64,000 nt of DNA. Source: Thiohalorhabdus sp. Cl-TMA (GTDB lineage: Bacteria; Pseudomonadota; Gammaproteobacteria; Thiohalorhabdales; Thiohalorhabdaceae). Location: assembly GCF_041821045.1 (NCBI RefSeq), contig NZ_JBGUAW010000006.1, positions 109,821 to 173,820 on the forward strand, read 5' to 3'. Shown here in pieces: positions 33,164 through 42,095 of this stretch. A model generated the notes under the pieces. The model worked only from the letters and a program-made list of their open reading frames with translations, ran no database searches and had not been told where the DNA came from. Within the stretch, counting starts at the first letter, position 1; each line of letters starts with the position of its first letter. The translations under genes were made by a program, and so were the position numbers.

Positions 33164-34246
33164 ATGGCTGGCGGTAATCGCACCGACCCTCCCAAAGGGC
33201 GCGGCGCGACGAGCAACCCGGAGGGCCGCTTCGAATCGGTCACCCACGAACCGGTGGACGACGGCTGGGGTGACAAGGATCCCGCCCCTCCTTCCCTCCG
33301 AACGGAAGTCGCCGTCGATGCCGCCCGGAGCGCCATTACCTGGAACGACTCCCCCGACCTGCCCTTCGACCGTTCCGTCAATCCGTACCGCGGCTGCGAG
33401 CACGGCTGCGTCTACTGCTATGCCCGCCCCACCCACGCCTATTGGGACCTCTCACCCGGGCTCGATTTCGAAAGCCGTCTACTGGTAAAGCCCGAAGCGG
33501 CCCGCCTGCTGGAGGAGGAGCTGGCCGCTCCGGATTACCGGTGCGCACCCATGGCACTGGGCACCAATACGGACCCGTACCAGCCCATCGAGAAAAAGTA
33601 CGGCATCACTCGCGCCCTCCTGGAAACCCTGGAGCGCACCAGCCATCCGGTCTCCGTCGTTACCAAGTCCACCCTGGTGGAGCGGGACCTCGATGTCCTG
33701 GCCCCCATGGCGGCGCGCAACCTGGCCACGGTCACGGTTTCCCTCACCACCTTCAACCGGGAGCTGTCGCGCCGTATGGAGCCCCGGGCGGCGGCCCCCA
33801 ACCGACGGCTGCGCATCATAAAGAACCTAACCTCGGCGGGCATTCCGGTCGGCGTGCTGGTGGCACCGGTGATTCCGGTGCTCACCGACGGCGAGCTGGA
33901 GCGCATCCTGGAGGCCTGCGCCGAGGCCGGCGCCGGCAGCGCGGGCTATGTGCTGCTCCGGCTACCGCACGAGGTGGAGGGCCTGTTCCGCGAATGGCTG
34001 GCCACCCACTATCCCCAGAAGGCGGACCACGTCATGAGCCGCCTGGAGGAAGCGCGGGGCGGAGCCGCCAACGATCCCGAGTTCGGCAGCCGCATGACCG
34101 GCACAGGGGCATACGCGGAGCTCATCGGCCGGCGCTTCAACCTTGCCTGCCAGCGGCTGAGGCTATCCGGCCACGACAACGCGCTGGAAACCGGGCTGTT
34201 CACCCCGCCTCCGCCTCCTTCTGGGACGCAGATGAGCCTGTTCTGA
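33164..34246 (+). CDS. PA0069 family radical SAM protein
   Basis: A 360-residue radical SAM protein of the PA0069/Rv2578c group, related to spore photoproduct lyase. The [4Fe-4S] cluster Cys are C78, C82 and C85 in NPYRGCEHGCVYCYARP; downstream are TNTDPYQPIEKKYGITR, VTKSTLVERDLDVL and APVIPVLTDGE. Members are widespread and uncharacterised; they are often suggested to act in DNA or RNA repair, without proof. It stands alone after cbpM, with a likely weak link by proximity only. Start ATG 33164 has GAGGGGCC upstream. Confidence 0.9.
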   Translation: MAGGNRTDPPKGRGATSNPEGRFESVTHEPVDDGWGDKDPAPPSLRTEVAVDAARSAITWNDSPDLPFDRSVNPYRGCEHGCVYCYARPTHAYWDLSPGLDFESRLLVKPEAARLLEEELAAPDYRCAPMALGTNTDPYQPIEKKYGITRALLETLERTSHPVSVVTKSTLVERDLDVLAPMAARNLATVTVSLTTFNRELSRRMEPRAAAPNRRLRIIKNLTSAGIPVGVLVAPVIPVLTDGELERILEACAEAGAGSAGYVLLRLPHEVEGLFREWLATHYPQKADHVMSRLEEARGGAANDPEFGSRMTGTGAYAELIGRRFNLACQRLRLSGHDNALETGLFTPPPPPSGTQMSLF

Positions 34247-34270
34247 AGCGCTGCGAAACAGGCGAGGTTC

Positions 34271-34783
34271 TCAGAAAAAATTCCCGGCGGCGGCCAGATG
34301 CCGCTCCCAATAGGGGTTCTCGAGGCTGGCGAAGGTTACCCGCCTCCCTCGGGACGGCGCATGGATGAAACGGTCGCGGCCCACGTACATGCCCACGTGG
34401 GAGACGTCCCCGCCGATCCGGAAAAACAGCAGGTCCCCCGGACGCACGCGGTCGGTCCGCACCAGGGAGGCCGCCTCCCGCAAACGGTCCACGGTGCGCG
34501 GCACGGAAATGCCGACCTTTGCATAGGCATACTGGATCAGCCCGCTGCAATCGAATCCCGGGCCACCGTCGCCGCCCCATTTATACGGTGCGCCCATTCC
34601 CGTGCGGGCAGCCTCCACCACCCGGGCGCGCGCCAGCTCCAAGCTGGGCGCGGGCCCCGAAACCCCCTCGGGCCCCGGCCGGGCGGGATGCGGGGCACAG
34701 CCGGCCAGCTCCAGCGCGGCCAGCAGGAGAACGCCCCTCCCTATCCATCTCGGGACCGACCAGTGCAGGCTGCAGGCAATCAT
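34271..34783 (-). CDS. NlpC/P60 family lipoprotein peptidase
   Basis: A 170-residue outer-envelope cysteine peptidase that cuts peptide stems of peptidoglycan. The N-terminus has a lipobox (LELAGC) and the NlpC/P60 domain covers about 50-165: catalytic Cys in GFDCSGLIQYAYAK, His in GGDVSHVGMYVG and a polar third residue in FIHAPSRG. Start ATG 34783 has GGGGGAAG upstream, and the longer open frame has no support. It is convergent with the radical SAM gene. It resembles Spr/MepS in size and architecture. Confidence 0.92.
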   Translation of the reverse strand: MIACSLHWSVPRWIGRGVLLLAALELAGCAPHPARPGPEGVSGPAPSLELARARVVEAARTGMGAPYKWGGDGGPGFDCSGLIQYAYAKVGISVPRTVDRLREAASLVRTDRVRPGDLLFFRIGGDVSHVGMYVGRDRFIHAPSRGRRVTFASLENPYWERHLAAAGNFF

Positions 34784-35118
34784 GCTTCCCCCGTGGAAAC
34801 GGCTTCTTCCCGGTACTTGTACCAAAATCCCGCCGCGGCGGCGACCGCCCACCCGGACCGGCCAACCCCTCGGGAAAGAGACTATTCGAGGCCACGCATG
34901 GATTGGCCACAGGTGGTAAGGGCCTTGGGGCGGCGGCAAGGGCGCAAGGCCACTGGAAGGGAGGCACCCGCAGGGCAGAGCCCCTTGGAGCCCGGAGGCC
35001 TTGTCCCCGCCCCTCGGATCCCCTTCGATCCGGTTCGAAATTCCACGCGCGGCGTCTAACAGTTAGAAAGGCCCCGCCGCTACGGGAAGAGCGCGGCGAC
35101 TTGGATACACGGAGGATG
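34784..35118. other. Intergenic region
   Basis: About 335 bases between the NlpC/P60 gene and the first YbhB gene, both on the minus strand. No gene, clear promoter or hairpin-plus-T terminator is seen. Open frames here on either strand lack ribosome sites and are read-through of neighbouring genes. Confidence 0.4.
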
Positions 35119-35589
35119 TCAGCCCTCCCGTTCGTAATGCCCCACCAGCTCGGTTTCGGCCAGCATATGGGCTCTGGCGGTCTTTTCCACTTCCTCCATC
35201 GTGGCCTTCCCGGGCAGGTCCAGGTGGTCCACATCCAGAGCGAGCAGGCGAAATCGGTAGTGGTGGGCGCCGTGCCCGGCGGGCGGACAGGGACCGCCGT
35301 AGGCCGTCTTGCCGAAGTCATTGGCTCCCTCCGGGAAACGCCCGGGGGTGCCGGCACTGGAGAACCCTTCCTCCAGAAAGGTGGTCTCGGGCGGGATGTC
35401 GTACACCGCCCAATGCTGGAACGTCCCGCCGGGGGCATCCGGATCGTCGCACACCAGGGCGAAGCTGCGGGTGTTGTCCGGGATCCCGGCCCATTCCAGG
35501 GGCGGTGATACGTCCTCGCCGTCGCAGGTGTACTTCACCGGTATCTGATGGTCATGGGCGAACACGCCGCTCATAAGCGTCAGGCTCAT
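35119..35589 (-). CDS. YbhB/YbcL family Raf kinase inhibitor-like (PEBP) protein
   Basis: A 156-residue phosphatidylethanolamine-binding-protein-like protein, full length for the bacterial family. It contains PVKYTCDGEDVSPPLEW, ALVCDDPDAPGGTFQHWAVYDI, the signature loop GANDFGKTAYGGPCPPAGH and HHYRFRLLALD. The pocket binds anions, but its cellular role in bacteria is not known. Start ATG 35589 follows AGGGAGGGAAGG. A shorter paralogue is encoded immediately upstream on the same strand. Confidence 0.92.
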   Translation of the reverse strand: MSLTLMSGVFAHDHQIPVKYTCDGEDVSPPLEWAGIPDNTRSFALVCDDPDAPGGTFQHWAVYDIPPETTFLEEGFSSAGTPGRFPEGANDFGKTAYGGPCPPAGHGAHHYRFRLLALDVDHLDLPGKATMEEVEKTARAHMLAETELVGHYEREG

Positions 35590-35629
35590 TGCCTTCCCTC
35601 CCTTTGCTCGAGTGGTCGGGACGTACGGA

Positions 35630-36004
35630 TCATCGCTCAAAAGTGGCGATCAACCGGGCTTCGCCCAGCACATGGGCCTGCGCGGCCCGCTCCACCTCCG
35701 GGACCCCGGCGCCGTCCTCCACTTCAAGATGCGGCACCGCGAGGGCGAATATCCGGAGATGATAGCGATGGGTACCGTGGCCCTCCTCCAGGTAGCCAGT
35801 ATCGGCGGGAATATCGAACACTGCCCAGTGCGTGAAGGCTCCCTCCGGCGCATCCGGGTCGTGGCAGATCACGCCGAAGCTGTGGGTACCCTCCGGGGCC
35901 CCCTCCCAGCGCAGTGGCGGCGATTGATCCGCCCCCGCACAGGCGTTAACCACCGGGATGGAATCGCGGGTGCCGAATGCCTCGCTGCACAATTGCATGG
36001 CCAT
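35630..36004 (-). CDS. YbhB/YbcL family protein lacking the signature loop
   Basis: A 124-residue paralogue of the neighbouring PEBP-like protein. It keeps VNACAGADQSPPLRWEG, VICHDPDAPEGAFTHWAVFDI and HRYHLRIFALAV, but passes straight from DIPADTGYLEEG to HGTHRYH. About 25-30 residues are missing compared with the partner, including the whole NDFGxxxYGGPCPP loop that frames the ligand site. The reading frame is intact through the gap and start ATG 36004 has a strong GAGGAGGA, so this is an internal deletion rather than a broken gene. It lies between its paralogue and amrS on the minus strand, likely in one transcript. Confidence 0.85.
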   Translation of the reverse strand: MAMQLCSEAFGTRDSIPVVNACAGADQSPPLRWEGAPEGTHSFGVICHDPDAPEGAFTHWAVFDIPADTGYLEEGHGTHRYHLRIFALAVPHLEVEDGAGVPEVERAAQAHVLGEARLIATFER

Positions 36005-36044
36005 GGCGTCCTCCTCTCCATCGATTCGGGTAACCGCCTCCGGT

Positions 36045-37160
36045 TCAACCGGCCGCCTCCAGCTCCCGGGCAAAGGCCGCCGGCCGGACCGGAAGCCGCC
36101 TGGCACCCCACGCCCCCGGCTCGGCCTCCAGGACCCCCGCGCACGGCGTTCCGCAGGCGGTACAGCAGCCGCCCGCGTCCAGCTCCCATTCACTCAGCCG
36201 GTACCAGTCCCGGCCGATGAGCAGCGTGCCGCACTCGGAGCAATACGTGCTCTGCCCCGCCTTGTCGTGGACATTACCGGTGTATACGTAGCGGATACCG
36301 TTGTGCAGGGCGATCTCCCGTGCCCGCGCTAAGGTTTCGGGCGGAGTGGGCGGGTATTGCCGCATCTTGTAGTCCGGATGGAAGGCCGTGAAATGCATGG
36401 GCACCTCCGATCCGAGCTCCTCCCGCACCCAGCGGGTCATCCCCTCGATCTCCGCCTCCGAATCGTTCTCGCCGGGGATGAGGAGCGTGGTCAGCTCCAT
36501 CCATACCCCGGTTTCCGCGTGGATGTAACGCGCGGTATCCAGCACCGGCCCCAGGGACGACCCGGTCAGCTTCTTGTAGAAACGCTCCGAGAAGGCTTTC
36601 AGGTCGAGATTCACCGCGTCCATTTCCGCATAGAACGCCGCCCGGGGACTGGGGGCAACGTACCCGCTGGAGACCGCCACCGACTTGATACCGTGCTCCC
36701 GGCAGGCCCGGGCGATATCGATGGCGTATTCGTGGAAAATGATGGGATCGTTATAGGTGAACGCCACGCTCCGGGCGCCGAGCCGCCCGGCCATGTAGGC
36801 CACCAGCTCCGGCGAGGCCCGGTCGGCGAGCGTATCCATCTCCCGGGATTTGCTCATGTCCCAGTTCTGGCAGAACTTGCAGGCCAGATTGCATCCTGCG
36901 GTGCCGAAGGAAAGCACGGGGGTACCCGGCAGGAAGTGATTCAACGGTTTCTTTTCGACGGGGTCTACGCAGAACCCGGAGGAGCGCCCGTAGGTGGTGA
37001 GAACGATGCGGTCGTCCCGCCGCCCGCGCACGAAGCAGAGGCCGCGCTGGCCCTCATGCAGGCGGCAGAAGCGGGGGCACAGATCGCATTGGACCCGGCC
37101 GTCTTCCAGGCGGTGCCAGTATTCGGTGGGCAGGCCGGAAACGGGATCGTGGTCGGGCAC
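36045..37160 (-). CDS. amrS: AmmeMemoRadiSam system radical SAM enzyme
   Basis: A 371-residue radical SAM protein of the AmrS family. The cluster Cys are C90, C94 and C97 (GCNLACKFC). An N-terminal Cys set (CDLCPRFCRL, GLCFVRG) and the C-terminal CSECG and CTACG pairs suggest extra metal sites. Conserved blocks include VDPVEKKPLNHFLPG and TYNDPIIFHEYAID. The start is GTG 37160 behind a perfect AAGGAGGTGA. It is divergent from amrB-amrA, giving the full AmmeMemoRadiSam trio. The reaction of this system is not known. Confidence 0.93.
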   Translation of the reverse strand: MPDHDPVSGLPTEYWHRLEDGRVQCDLCPRFCRLHEGQRGLCFVRGRRDDRIVLTTYGRSSGFCVDPVEKKPLNHFLPGTPVLSFGTAGCNLACKFCQNWDMSKSREMDTLADRASPELVAYMAGRLGARSVAFTYNDPIIFHEYAIDIARACREHGIKSVAVSSGYVAPSPRAAFYAEMDAVNLDLKAFSERFYKKLTGSSLGPVLDTARYIHAETGVWMELTTLLIPGENDSEAEIEGMTRWVREELGSEVPMHFTAFHPDYKMRQYPPTPPETLARAREIALHNGIRYVYTGNVHDKAGQSTYCSECGTLLIGRDWYRLSEWELDAGGCCTACGTPCAGVLEAEPGAWGARRLPVRPAAFARELEAAG

Positions 37161-37363
37161 GGTGGATCACCTCCTTCTCTGGATTACGCCCCACAGGCAC
37201 AGGATGCTTTCTGCTTAGATCTGCTCGGTGGCGGGGAATTTCAAGAACCGCACGCGGTGCCGTTGCGGCAGGCGCGATTTCCGGACTACGGTAGTTCCCG
37301 GCCGGTTGCGCTCCGACCAGTGCACCCCCATCTTCCATGCCGTACACCCCAGGGGGCCTCCGA

Positions 37364-38170
37364 ATGCCCGATGTGCGCGACCCGGCGATCGCCGGGACCT
37401 TCTATCCCGCAGAGCCCGAGCAACTGCGAAAACAGGTGGACGACCTGGTGGCCGGCAACCCGGACCCCGCCGCGCGCCCCGCCGCCCCCAAGGGCCTGAT
37501 CGTGCCGCATGCGGGATACATGTACTCCGGGCCCGTAGCCGCAACCGCCTACGCGCGCCTGGCTCCGGCCCGAGACAGGATACGCCGCGTGGTTCTGCTC
37601 GGCCCCTCGCACCACGTGCCCTTCCGGGGGCTGGCCGCGAGCAGCGCCGATGCTTTCCGGACGCCTCTGGGCCGCATTCCGCTGGACACGGAAGGGGTGC
37701 GAGCCGCCTTGCGGCAGTCCGGCGTGCAGACCCTGGACGCGGCCCATGGGCGGGAGCACAGTCTGGAGGCCCAGCTCCCCTTTCTGCAGCGGATGCTTGC
37801 GGACTTCTCCCTGCTACCCCTGGTGGTGGGCGCCGCCGAACCCGGACAGGTGGGACGGGTCCTGGAGGCCCTCTGGGGCGGTCCGGAGACCCTGATTGTC
37901 ATCAGCTCGGACCTTTCCCATTTCCTCGATTACGCCACCGCCGGGACGCTGGATGCGACCACCGCCCGGGCCATTGAGGCCCTGGACGGAGCGGGGATAA
38001 CCCACGAGCATGCATGCGGCTATCAGCCCGTACGAGGCCTTCTGCGCATCGCGGCCCGCCGGCGGAGCCGACTGCAAACCCTGGATCTGCGCAGCTCCGG
38101 GGATGCCGGAGCACCCCTGGACCGGGTGGTGGGCTACGGAGCCTTCGCCCTGGAGGAATCCGGCGCATGA
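37364..38170 (+). CDS. amrB: AmmeMemoRadiSam system protein B (MEMO family)
   Basis: A 268-residue MEMO-family protein, related to non-heme-iron and dioxygenase folds. Putative metal ligands are in VPHAGYMYSGPVAA, GPSHHVPF and ISSDLSHFLDY, matching the His positions of human MEMO1. Start ATG 37364 is favoured by AGGGGGC upstream; ATG 37337 has none. Its stop overlaps the start of amrA as ATGA, so the two proteins are made together. With AmrS encoded divergently, it should take part in one radical modification pathway. Confidence 0.93.
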   Translation: MPDVRDPAIAGTFYPAEPEQLRKQVDDLVAGNPDPAARPAAPKGLIVPHAGYMYSGPVAATAYARLAPARDRIRRVVLLGPSHHVPFRGLAASSADAFRTPLGRIPLDTEGVRAALRQSGVQTLDAAHGREHSLEAQLPFLQRMLADFSLLPLVVGAAEPGQVGRVLEALWGGPETLIVISSDLSHFLDYATAGTLDATTARAIEALDGAGITHEHACGYQPVRGLLRIAARRRSRLQTLDLRSSGDAGAPLDRVVGYGAFALEESGA

Positions 38171-38757
38171 GCGGGGCAGCCGAAGGATCCCAGGGGGAGC
38201 CCCGCTCCCTCCGGCCCTACTCCGAACGGCTTTTGCGATTGGCTTCGGCTGCCATTGATCACGGCCTGAACCGGGGATCGCGCATGGAGGTGGACCTTGG
38301 ATGCCACCCCGCCCCGCTGCTGGATTGGCGGGCCTGCTTCGTCACCCTGCGCTTGGGCGGCGAGCTGCGGGGCTGCGTGGGATCCGTGGAGCCCAGGCGG
38401 CCGCTGGTCAGCGACATCGCGGAGAACGCCTACACGGCGGCCTTCGGGGACCCCCGCTTCCCCGGTTTGACCGCGGCCGAACGCAAGGAGCTGTCACTCA
38501 AGCTCGAAATCCTCTCCCCCATGGAGTGCCTGAACTTCCGGACCGAAGCGGAGCTGCTCGCCCGGCTGGAGCCCGGCCGCGACGGCCTGCTCCTCGAAGC
38601 GGGCCATTGCCGCGGCACCTTCCTCCCCACCGTGTGGAGCTCCCTGCCCGACCCGGAGGAATTCTGGAAGCAGCTCAAGCGCAAGGCCGGCCTGCCGTCG
38701 GATCGTTTTTCAACGGCCATAACCGTTTACCGCTACCGGACGGAGATCCTGCCCTGA
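38167..38757 (+). CDS. amrA: AmmeMemoRadiSam system protein A (AMMECR1 family)
   Basis: A 196-residue AMMECR1-domain protein. The family motif is LRGCVGSVEP near residue 63 and the second conserved part is GHCRGTFLPTVW. The conserved Cys of the first motif is a candidate site for an enzyme intermediate. Start ATG 38167 overlaps the amrB stop by four bases; a longer upstream frame overlaps amrB and is a shadow. The final YRYRTEI strand is usual for the family. Confidence 0.93.
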   Translation: MSGAAEGSQGEPRSLRPYSERLLRLASAAIDHGLNRGSRMEVDLGCHPAPLLDWRACFVTLRLGGELRGCVGSVEPRRPLVSDIAENAYTAAFGDPRFPGLTAAERKELSLKLEILSPMECLNFRTEAELLARLEPGRDGLLLEAGHCRGTFLPTVWSSLPDPEEFWKQLKRKAGLPSDRFSTAITVYRYRTEILP

Positions 38758-38914
38758 GCGTTGCGGGGGGGAGCGAGGCCCGCCATCCTCCGGAACGAGC
38801 GACTTGCGGGGAGGGGTTGCCCCCAGGACCGGTGGGGTTGATCTCAGGAGACCTGCGGCTGCATAACGGTCAAAGGGAGTAAAGATACCTTCTCACTCGG
38901 AGAGGACGGCGGCC

Positions 38915-39499
38915 ATGGTGGAAGAGTTCGGAAGCGGAGACGGGCTGCTGATCGTCGATGTGCAGAACGACTTCTGTCCCGGTGGCTCCCTGGCTGTACC
39001 GGAAGGCGACGAGATCATCCCCATCCTGAACCGCTGGCTCGCCCTGGCCCGGGAAGCGAATCTGCCCATTTTCGCCTCGCGGGACTGGCACCCGGAGAAC
39101 CACGTAAGCTTCCGCGAGCGGGGCGGGCCCTGGCCTCCCCACTGCATCCAGGACACCCAGGGCGCGGCCTTTCATCCCGATCTCGAGCTCCCCGAGCAAT
39201 CCACCATAATCAGCAAGGGCGCGGATCCCGATCGGGACCAGTATTCCGCCTTCGACGACACCGAGCTGGCCAAGCGCCTCCGCGAGGAGGACGTTTCCCG
39301 CCTCTGGGTCGGCGGCCTCGCCCAGGATGTTTGCGTCCGGGCCAGCGTCATGGACGGCGCCCGGGAGGGCTTCGAGGTCCACCTGATCCTGCCCGCCACT
39401 CGCCCGGTGGAAGCCAGCCCGGGCGACGGAGACCGGGCGCTGGAAGAGATGCAGGCGGCCGGAGCGGTGATCGAGCGGTCGGCGGGGCCCGGGAAATGA
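38915..39499 (+). CDS. pncA: Nicotinamidase
   Basis: A 194-residue isochorismatase-fold enzyme that converts nicotinamide to nicotinate for NAD salvage. Catalytic Asp is in LLIVDVQNDFCPGGSL, the Lys in ISKGAD, the nucleophilic Cys in GLAQDVCVRASV, and metal ligands in SRDWHPENHVSF. All are present. Its stop overlaps the next start (ATGA), coupling it to nicotinate phosphoribosyltransferase, the next enzyme of the pathway. Start ATG 38915 has GGAGAGGA upstream. Confidence 0.95.
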   Translation: MVEEFGSGDGLLIVDVQNDFCPGGSLAVPEGDEIIPILNRWLALAREANLPIFASRDWHPENHVSFRERGGPWPPHCIQDTQGAAFHPDLELPEQSTIISKGADPDRDQYSAFDDTELAKRLREEDVSRLWVGGLAQDVCVRASVMDGAREGFEVHLILPATRPVEASPGDGDRALEEMQAAGAVIERSAGPGK

Positions 39500-40854
39500 G
39501 TCAGTCGGACTGGGTCTCCCCCCGCAATGCCGCGCTGCTCACGGACCTATACGAGCTCACCATGCTGCAGGCCTACCACCGCGAGAACCTGCGGGAAACG
39601 GCCGTCTTCGATCTTTTCTTCCGAAAGCTCCCGGAAAACCGCAATTTCCTTCTGGCGGCAGGCCTGGAGACGGCACTGGACTACCTGGAGAACCTGCGCT
39701 TCCCCGCGGAATCCCTCGAATATCTGGCTTCCCTGGACCGGTTCTCCGGGGAGTTCATCGATTATCTGGCCAATTTCCGATTCAGCGGGGAGGTTCGGGC
39801 CTTGCCCGAGGGCACCCCGGTATTCCCCGACGAACCGCTCATCGAGATAATCGCCCCCCTTCCCGAAGCGCAGCTGGCGGAGACCTTCCTGCTCAACCAG
39901 ATACATTTCCAGACGCTGATGGCCAGCAAGGCGAGCCGGGTGGTGGACGCCGCCCGCGGGAAGACGGTGGTGGATTTCGGGGCCCGGCGCATGCACGGGG
40001 CCGACGCCACTCTGAAAGCAGCCCGGGCCTTTTACATCGCCGGCGTGGATTCCACGTCCAACGTCCTGGCGGGCCAGGTCTACGGCATTCCGGTGGCGGG
40101 GACCATGGCCCACAGTTACATCGAAGCCCATCCCGACGAGGCCTCCGCCTTCGAGGCGTTCGCCGAGCTCTACCCGGATACCATCCTGCTCGTGGATACC
40201 TACGACACCCTGGAGGGGGTAAGAAGCGTGGCAAATATGGCCCGAAGCTGGGGAAATCGCTTCCGGATCCGGGGAATCCGGCTGGATTCAGGCGACCTGG
40301 GCGAGCTGGCGCGAAAAAGCCGGGACCTGCTGGATGCGGACGGACTGACCGGGGTGGGCATCTTCGCCAGCGGGAGCCTCGACGAGTATTCCATCGACGG
40401 GCTTCTGGAAGGGGGTGCCCCCATAGACGGCTTCGGCGTGGGGACGCACCTAGGCGTTTCGGAAGACAGCCCTTACCTCGACAGCGCCTACAAGCTGGTG
40501 GAGTACGCGGGAAAGCCCCGCATGAAGCTCGCGACGCACAAGACGACCCTGCCCTTCCGCAAGCAGATCTACCGCCGGACCAGCAAGGACGGACGCTACG
40601 AAGGCGATACCATCGCCGCCGCCGATACGCAGGACATTGCGGGGGCGCCCCTGCTGGAAACGGTGATGCGGGCGGGGAAACGGGTCGGCGAAAGACGGGA
40701 CCTAGACGCAATACGCGGCCATGCCGACCGGGAGCGCAGCCACCTGCCCGCAACGCTTCGCGGCGTCCAGGCGGCCTCCACTCCGTACCCGGTCACCGTC
40801 AGCGAGGACCTGCGCGGCGCTATGGAAGATCTCCGCGCGGCACTCGGGGGCTAG
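39496..40854 (+). CDS. pncB: Nicotinate phosphoribosyltransferase
   Basis: A 452-residue enzyme that joins nicotinate to PRPP to give nicotinate mononucleotide. It starts with NAALLTDLYELTMLQAYH, has FDLFFRKLPENRNFLLAAG, VVDFGARRMHGADATLKAAR, GTMAHSYIEAH and RIRGIRLDSGDLGELARKSR, all typical of the longer PncB type. The C-terminal end PYPVTVSEDLRGAMEDLRAAL is also conserved. It is coupled to pncA by ATGA. The open frame extends upstream into pncA but is read-through. Confidence 0.95.
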   Translation: MSQSDWVSPRNAALLTDLYELTMLQAYHRENLRETAVFDLFFRKLPENRNFLLAAGLETALDYLENLRFPAESLEYLASLDRFSGEFIDYLANFRFSGEVRALPEGTPVFPDEPLIEIIAPLPEAQLAETFLLNQIHFQTLMASKASRVVDAARGKTVVDFGARRMHGADATLKAARAFYIAGVDSTSNVLAGQVYGIPVAGTMAHSYIEAHPDEASAFEAFAELYPDTILLVDTYDTLEGVRSVANMARSWGNRFRIRGIRLDSGDLGELARKSRDLLDADGLTGVGIFASGSLDEYSIDGLLEGGAPIDGFGVGTHLGVSEDSPYLDSAYKLVEYAGKPRMKLATHKTTLPFRKQIYRRTSKDGRYEGDTIAAADTQDIAGAPLLETVMRAGKRVGERRDLDAIRGHADRERSHLPATLRGVQAASTPYPVTVSEDLRGAMEDLRAALGG

Positions 40855-40865
40855 CCTGGAAGACG

Positions 40866-41273
40866 CTATTTGGTATAGGAGTTTTCCCGGCGCACCCAGC
40901 GCGTGAAGCTGGACTCCTTGATCTTGTTACGCGGACCGCCCTCCGGGGCTTGCCAGATCACGTAATAGTCCTCCCCTTCCCGATTCACCTCCAGGATCTT
41001 CCGAGCCTTCTTGGAGGGATCCTTGGGCCGCCACAGCTGTCCCGCGGCGTAACCTTCCGGACTGGCCGGACCCGGCTCGCCGACACCCGCCTCCAGGGCG
41101 GAGCCTTCCTCCTCGCGCTCCTCCTCGGGCGTCCACCCGAGACGGTACATGACATCCCGATATGCGGACCGCGCCAGGGAAGCCACCCGGGTTCCGGTTT
41201 CCTGGGCGAGCAGGCGTCCTTCACGGATGATGGTTTCGAGTCGTTCCTGCATAATTCTTATATCCTCGTCCAT
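40866..41273 (-). CDS. Hypothetical protein
   Basis: A 135-residue protein with no family I recognise. The N-terminal half is helical and charged (MQERLETIIREGRLLAQETG), then an acidic linker rich in Glu, Pro and Gly, and a compact C-terminal domain with GQLWRPKDPSKKARKILEV, DYYVIWQAPEG and ESSFTRWVRRENSY that reads like a small beta-barrel binding domain. ATG 41273 is used; ATG 41252 has a better ribosome site (GAGGATA) and may be the true start. It is convergent with pncB. Confidence 0.65.
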   Translation of the reverse strand: MDEDIRIMQERLETIIREGRLLAQETGTRVASLARSAYRDVMYRLGWTPEEEREEEGSALEAGVGEPGPASPEGYAAGQLWRPKDPSKKARKILEVNREGEDYYVIWQAPEGGPRNKIKESSFTRWVRRENSYTK

Positions 41274-41439
41274 GCGGGCTCAATCGGGGACCCGATTCTT
41301 TCCCATTAAGACAAACAAAACGGCCGGTTTACTCCGTCGGAGGCGAACCGGATTCCCATGTCCATAATGTCGATATTGTGCCTCTTGTCATATGCGTCAA
41401 GGGGATCGGGACAAGATTCGGCAAATTAGGGGAACGGTT

Positions 41440-42090
41440 ATGCCTATTGGGCTTGATCCGGGAAGCCGCCCCGGCTGCCTGGTCCTGATGAGCGGTGGAA
41501 TCGAGAGCACGGTTCTGCTCCATTGGGCAATCCGGCAGGGGGAAAGCGTCACCGCGCTATTCCTCCATTACGGTCAGCGTCCAGCTACGCGGGAGTATCA
41601 GGCGGCAAGCGCACAGTGCGCGGAGCTGGGGCTGGCGCCGGAGACGCTGGACATTTCGACCGCCGTACAAACCTTTCATACGGGACAGGAACGGCAGTAC
41701 CACATTCCCCTGCCCCACCGGAACCTGGTTGCCCTCTCTCTGGCACTCAGCCTGGCCGAGAAACGGACGCTGGACCGGGTGCTTACGGGGATCACGCGGG
41801 AGGACGGGGAGCATTCCGCAAGCGCCTCGCCCGCCTTCCTGGACGCCTTCCAGGAGACTGCCCGTACACTGGGAGATGTGGCGGTGGCAGCACCCTTCCG
41901 GGAGCTGAGCAAGGCGGAGGTGATCGGAACGGGGGTCCGGCTGGGCGTGGATTTCGCGAAAACCTATAGCTGCCTGCTGGGCTACCCGGAGCCCTGCGGC
42001 CGCTGTCCCCAATGCCGGAACCGCCGGACCGCCTTTGCCCGGGCGGGCCGCGCCGAGCCACAATTCTTCCTGGCCCGTCCGGAAGGATAA
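41440..42090 (+). CDS. QueC-like PP-loop ATPase with SGGIES motif
   Basis: A 216-residue member of the QueC/ExsB branch of PP-loop ATPases. The PP-loop reads LMSGGIESTVLL, with Glu where the common SGGxDS has Asp. The C-terminal zinc site is present as CGRCPQCRNRRTAF, with an earlier YSC supplying the fourth Cys. QueC makes preQ0 for queuosine from carboxydeazaguanine; relatives act in other nitrile or adenylation reactions, including some defence systems. No queD, queE or queF is nearby. Start ATG 41440 is preceded by GGGGAAC. It lies 5 bases upstream of the DUF1614 gene, so the two may be co-transcribed. I would not call it queC without a tree. Confidence 0.75.
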   Translation: MPIGLDPGSRPGCLVLMSGGIESTVLLHWAIRQGESVTALFLHYGQRPATREYQAASAQCAELGLAPETLDISTAVQTFHTGQERQYHIPLPHRNLVALSLALSLAEKRTLDRVLTGITREDGEHSASASPAFLDAFQETARTLGDVAVAAPFRELSKAEVIGTGVRLGVDFAKTYSCLLGYPEPCGRCPQCRNRRTAFARAGRAEPQFFLARPEG

Positions 42091-42095
42091 GCCCA

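Noticed and set aside
41440..42090. Anti-phage QatC/Cap9-type component
   Set aside because: The protein is QueC-like, but no ATPase, nuclease or CD-NTase partner lies nearby.
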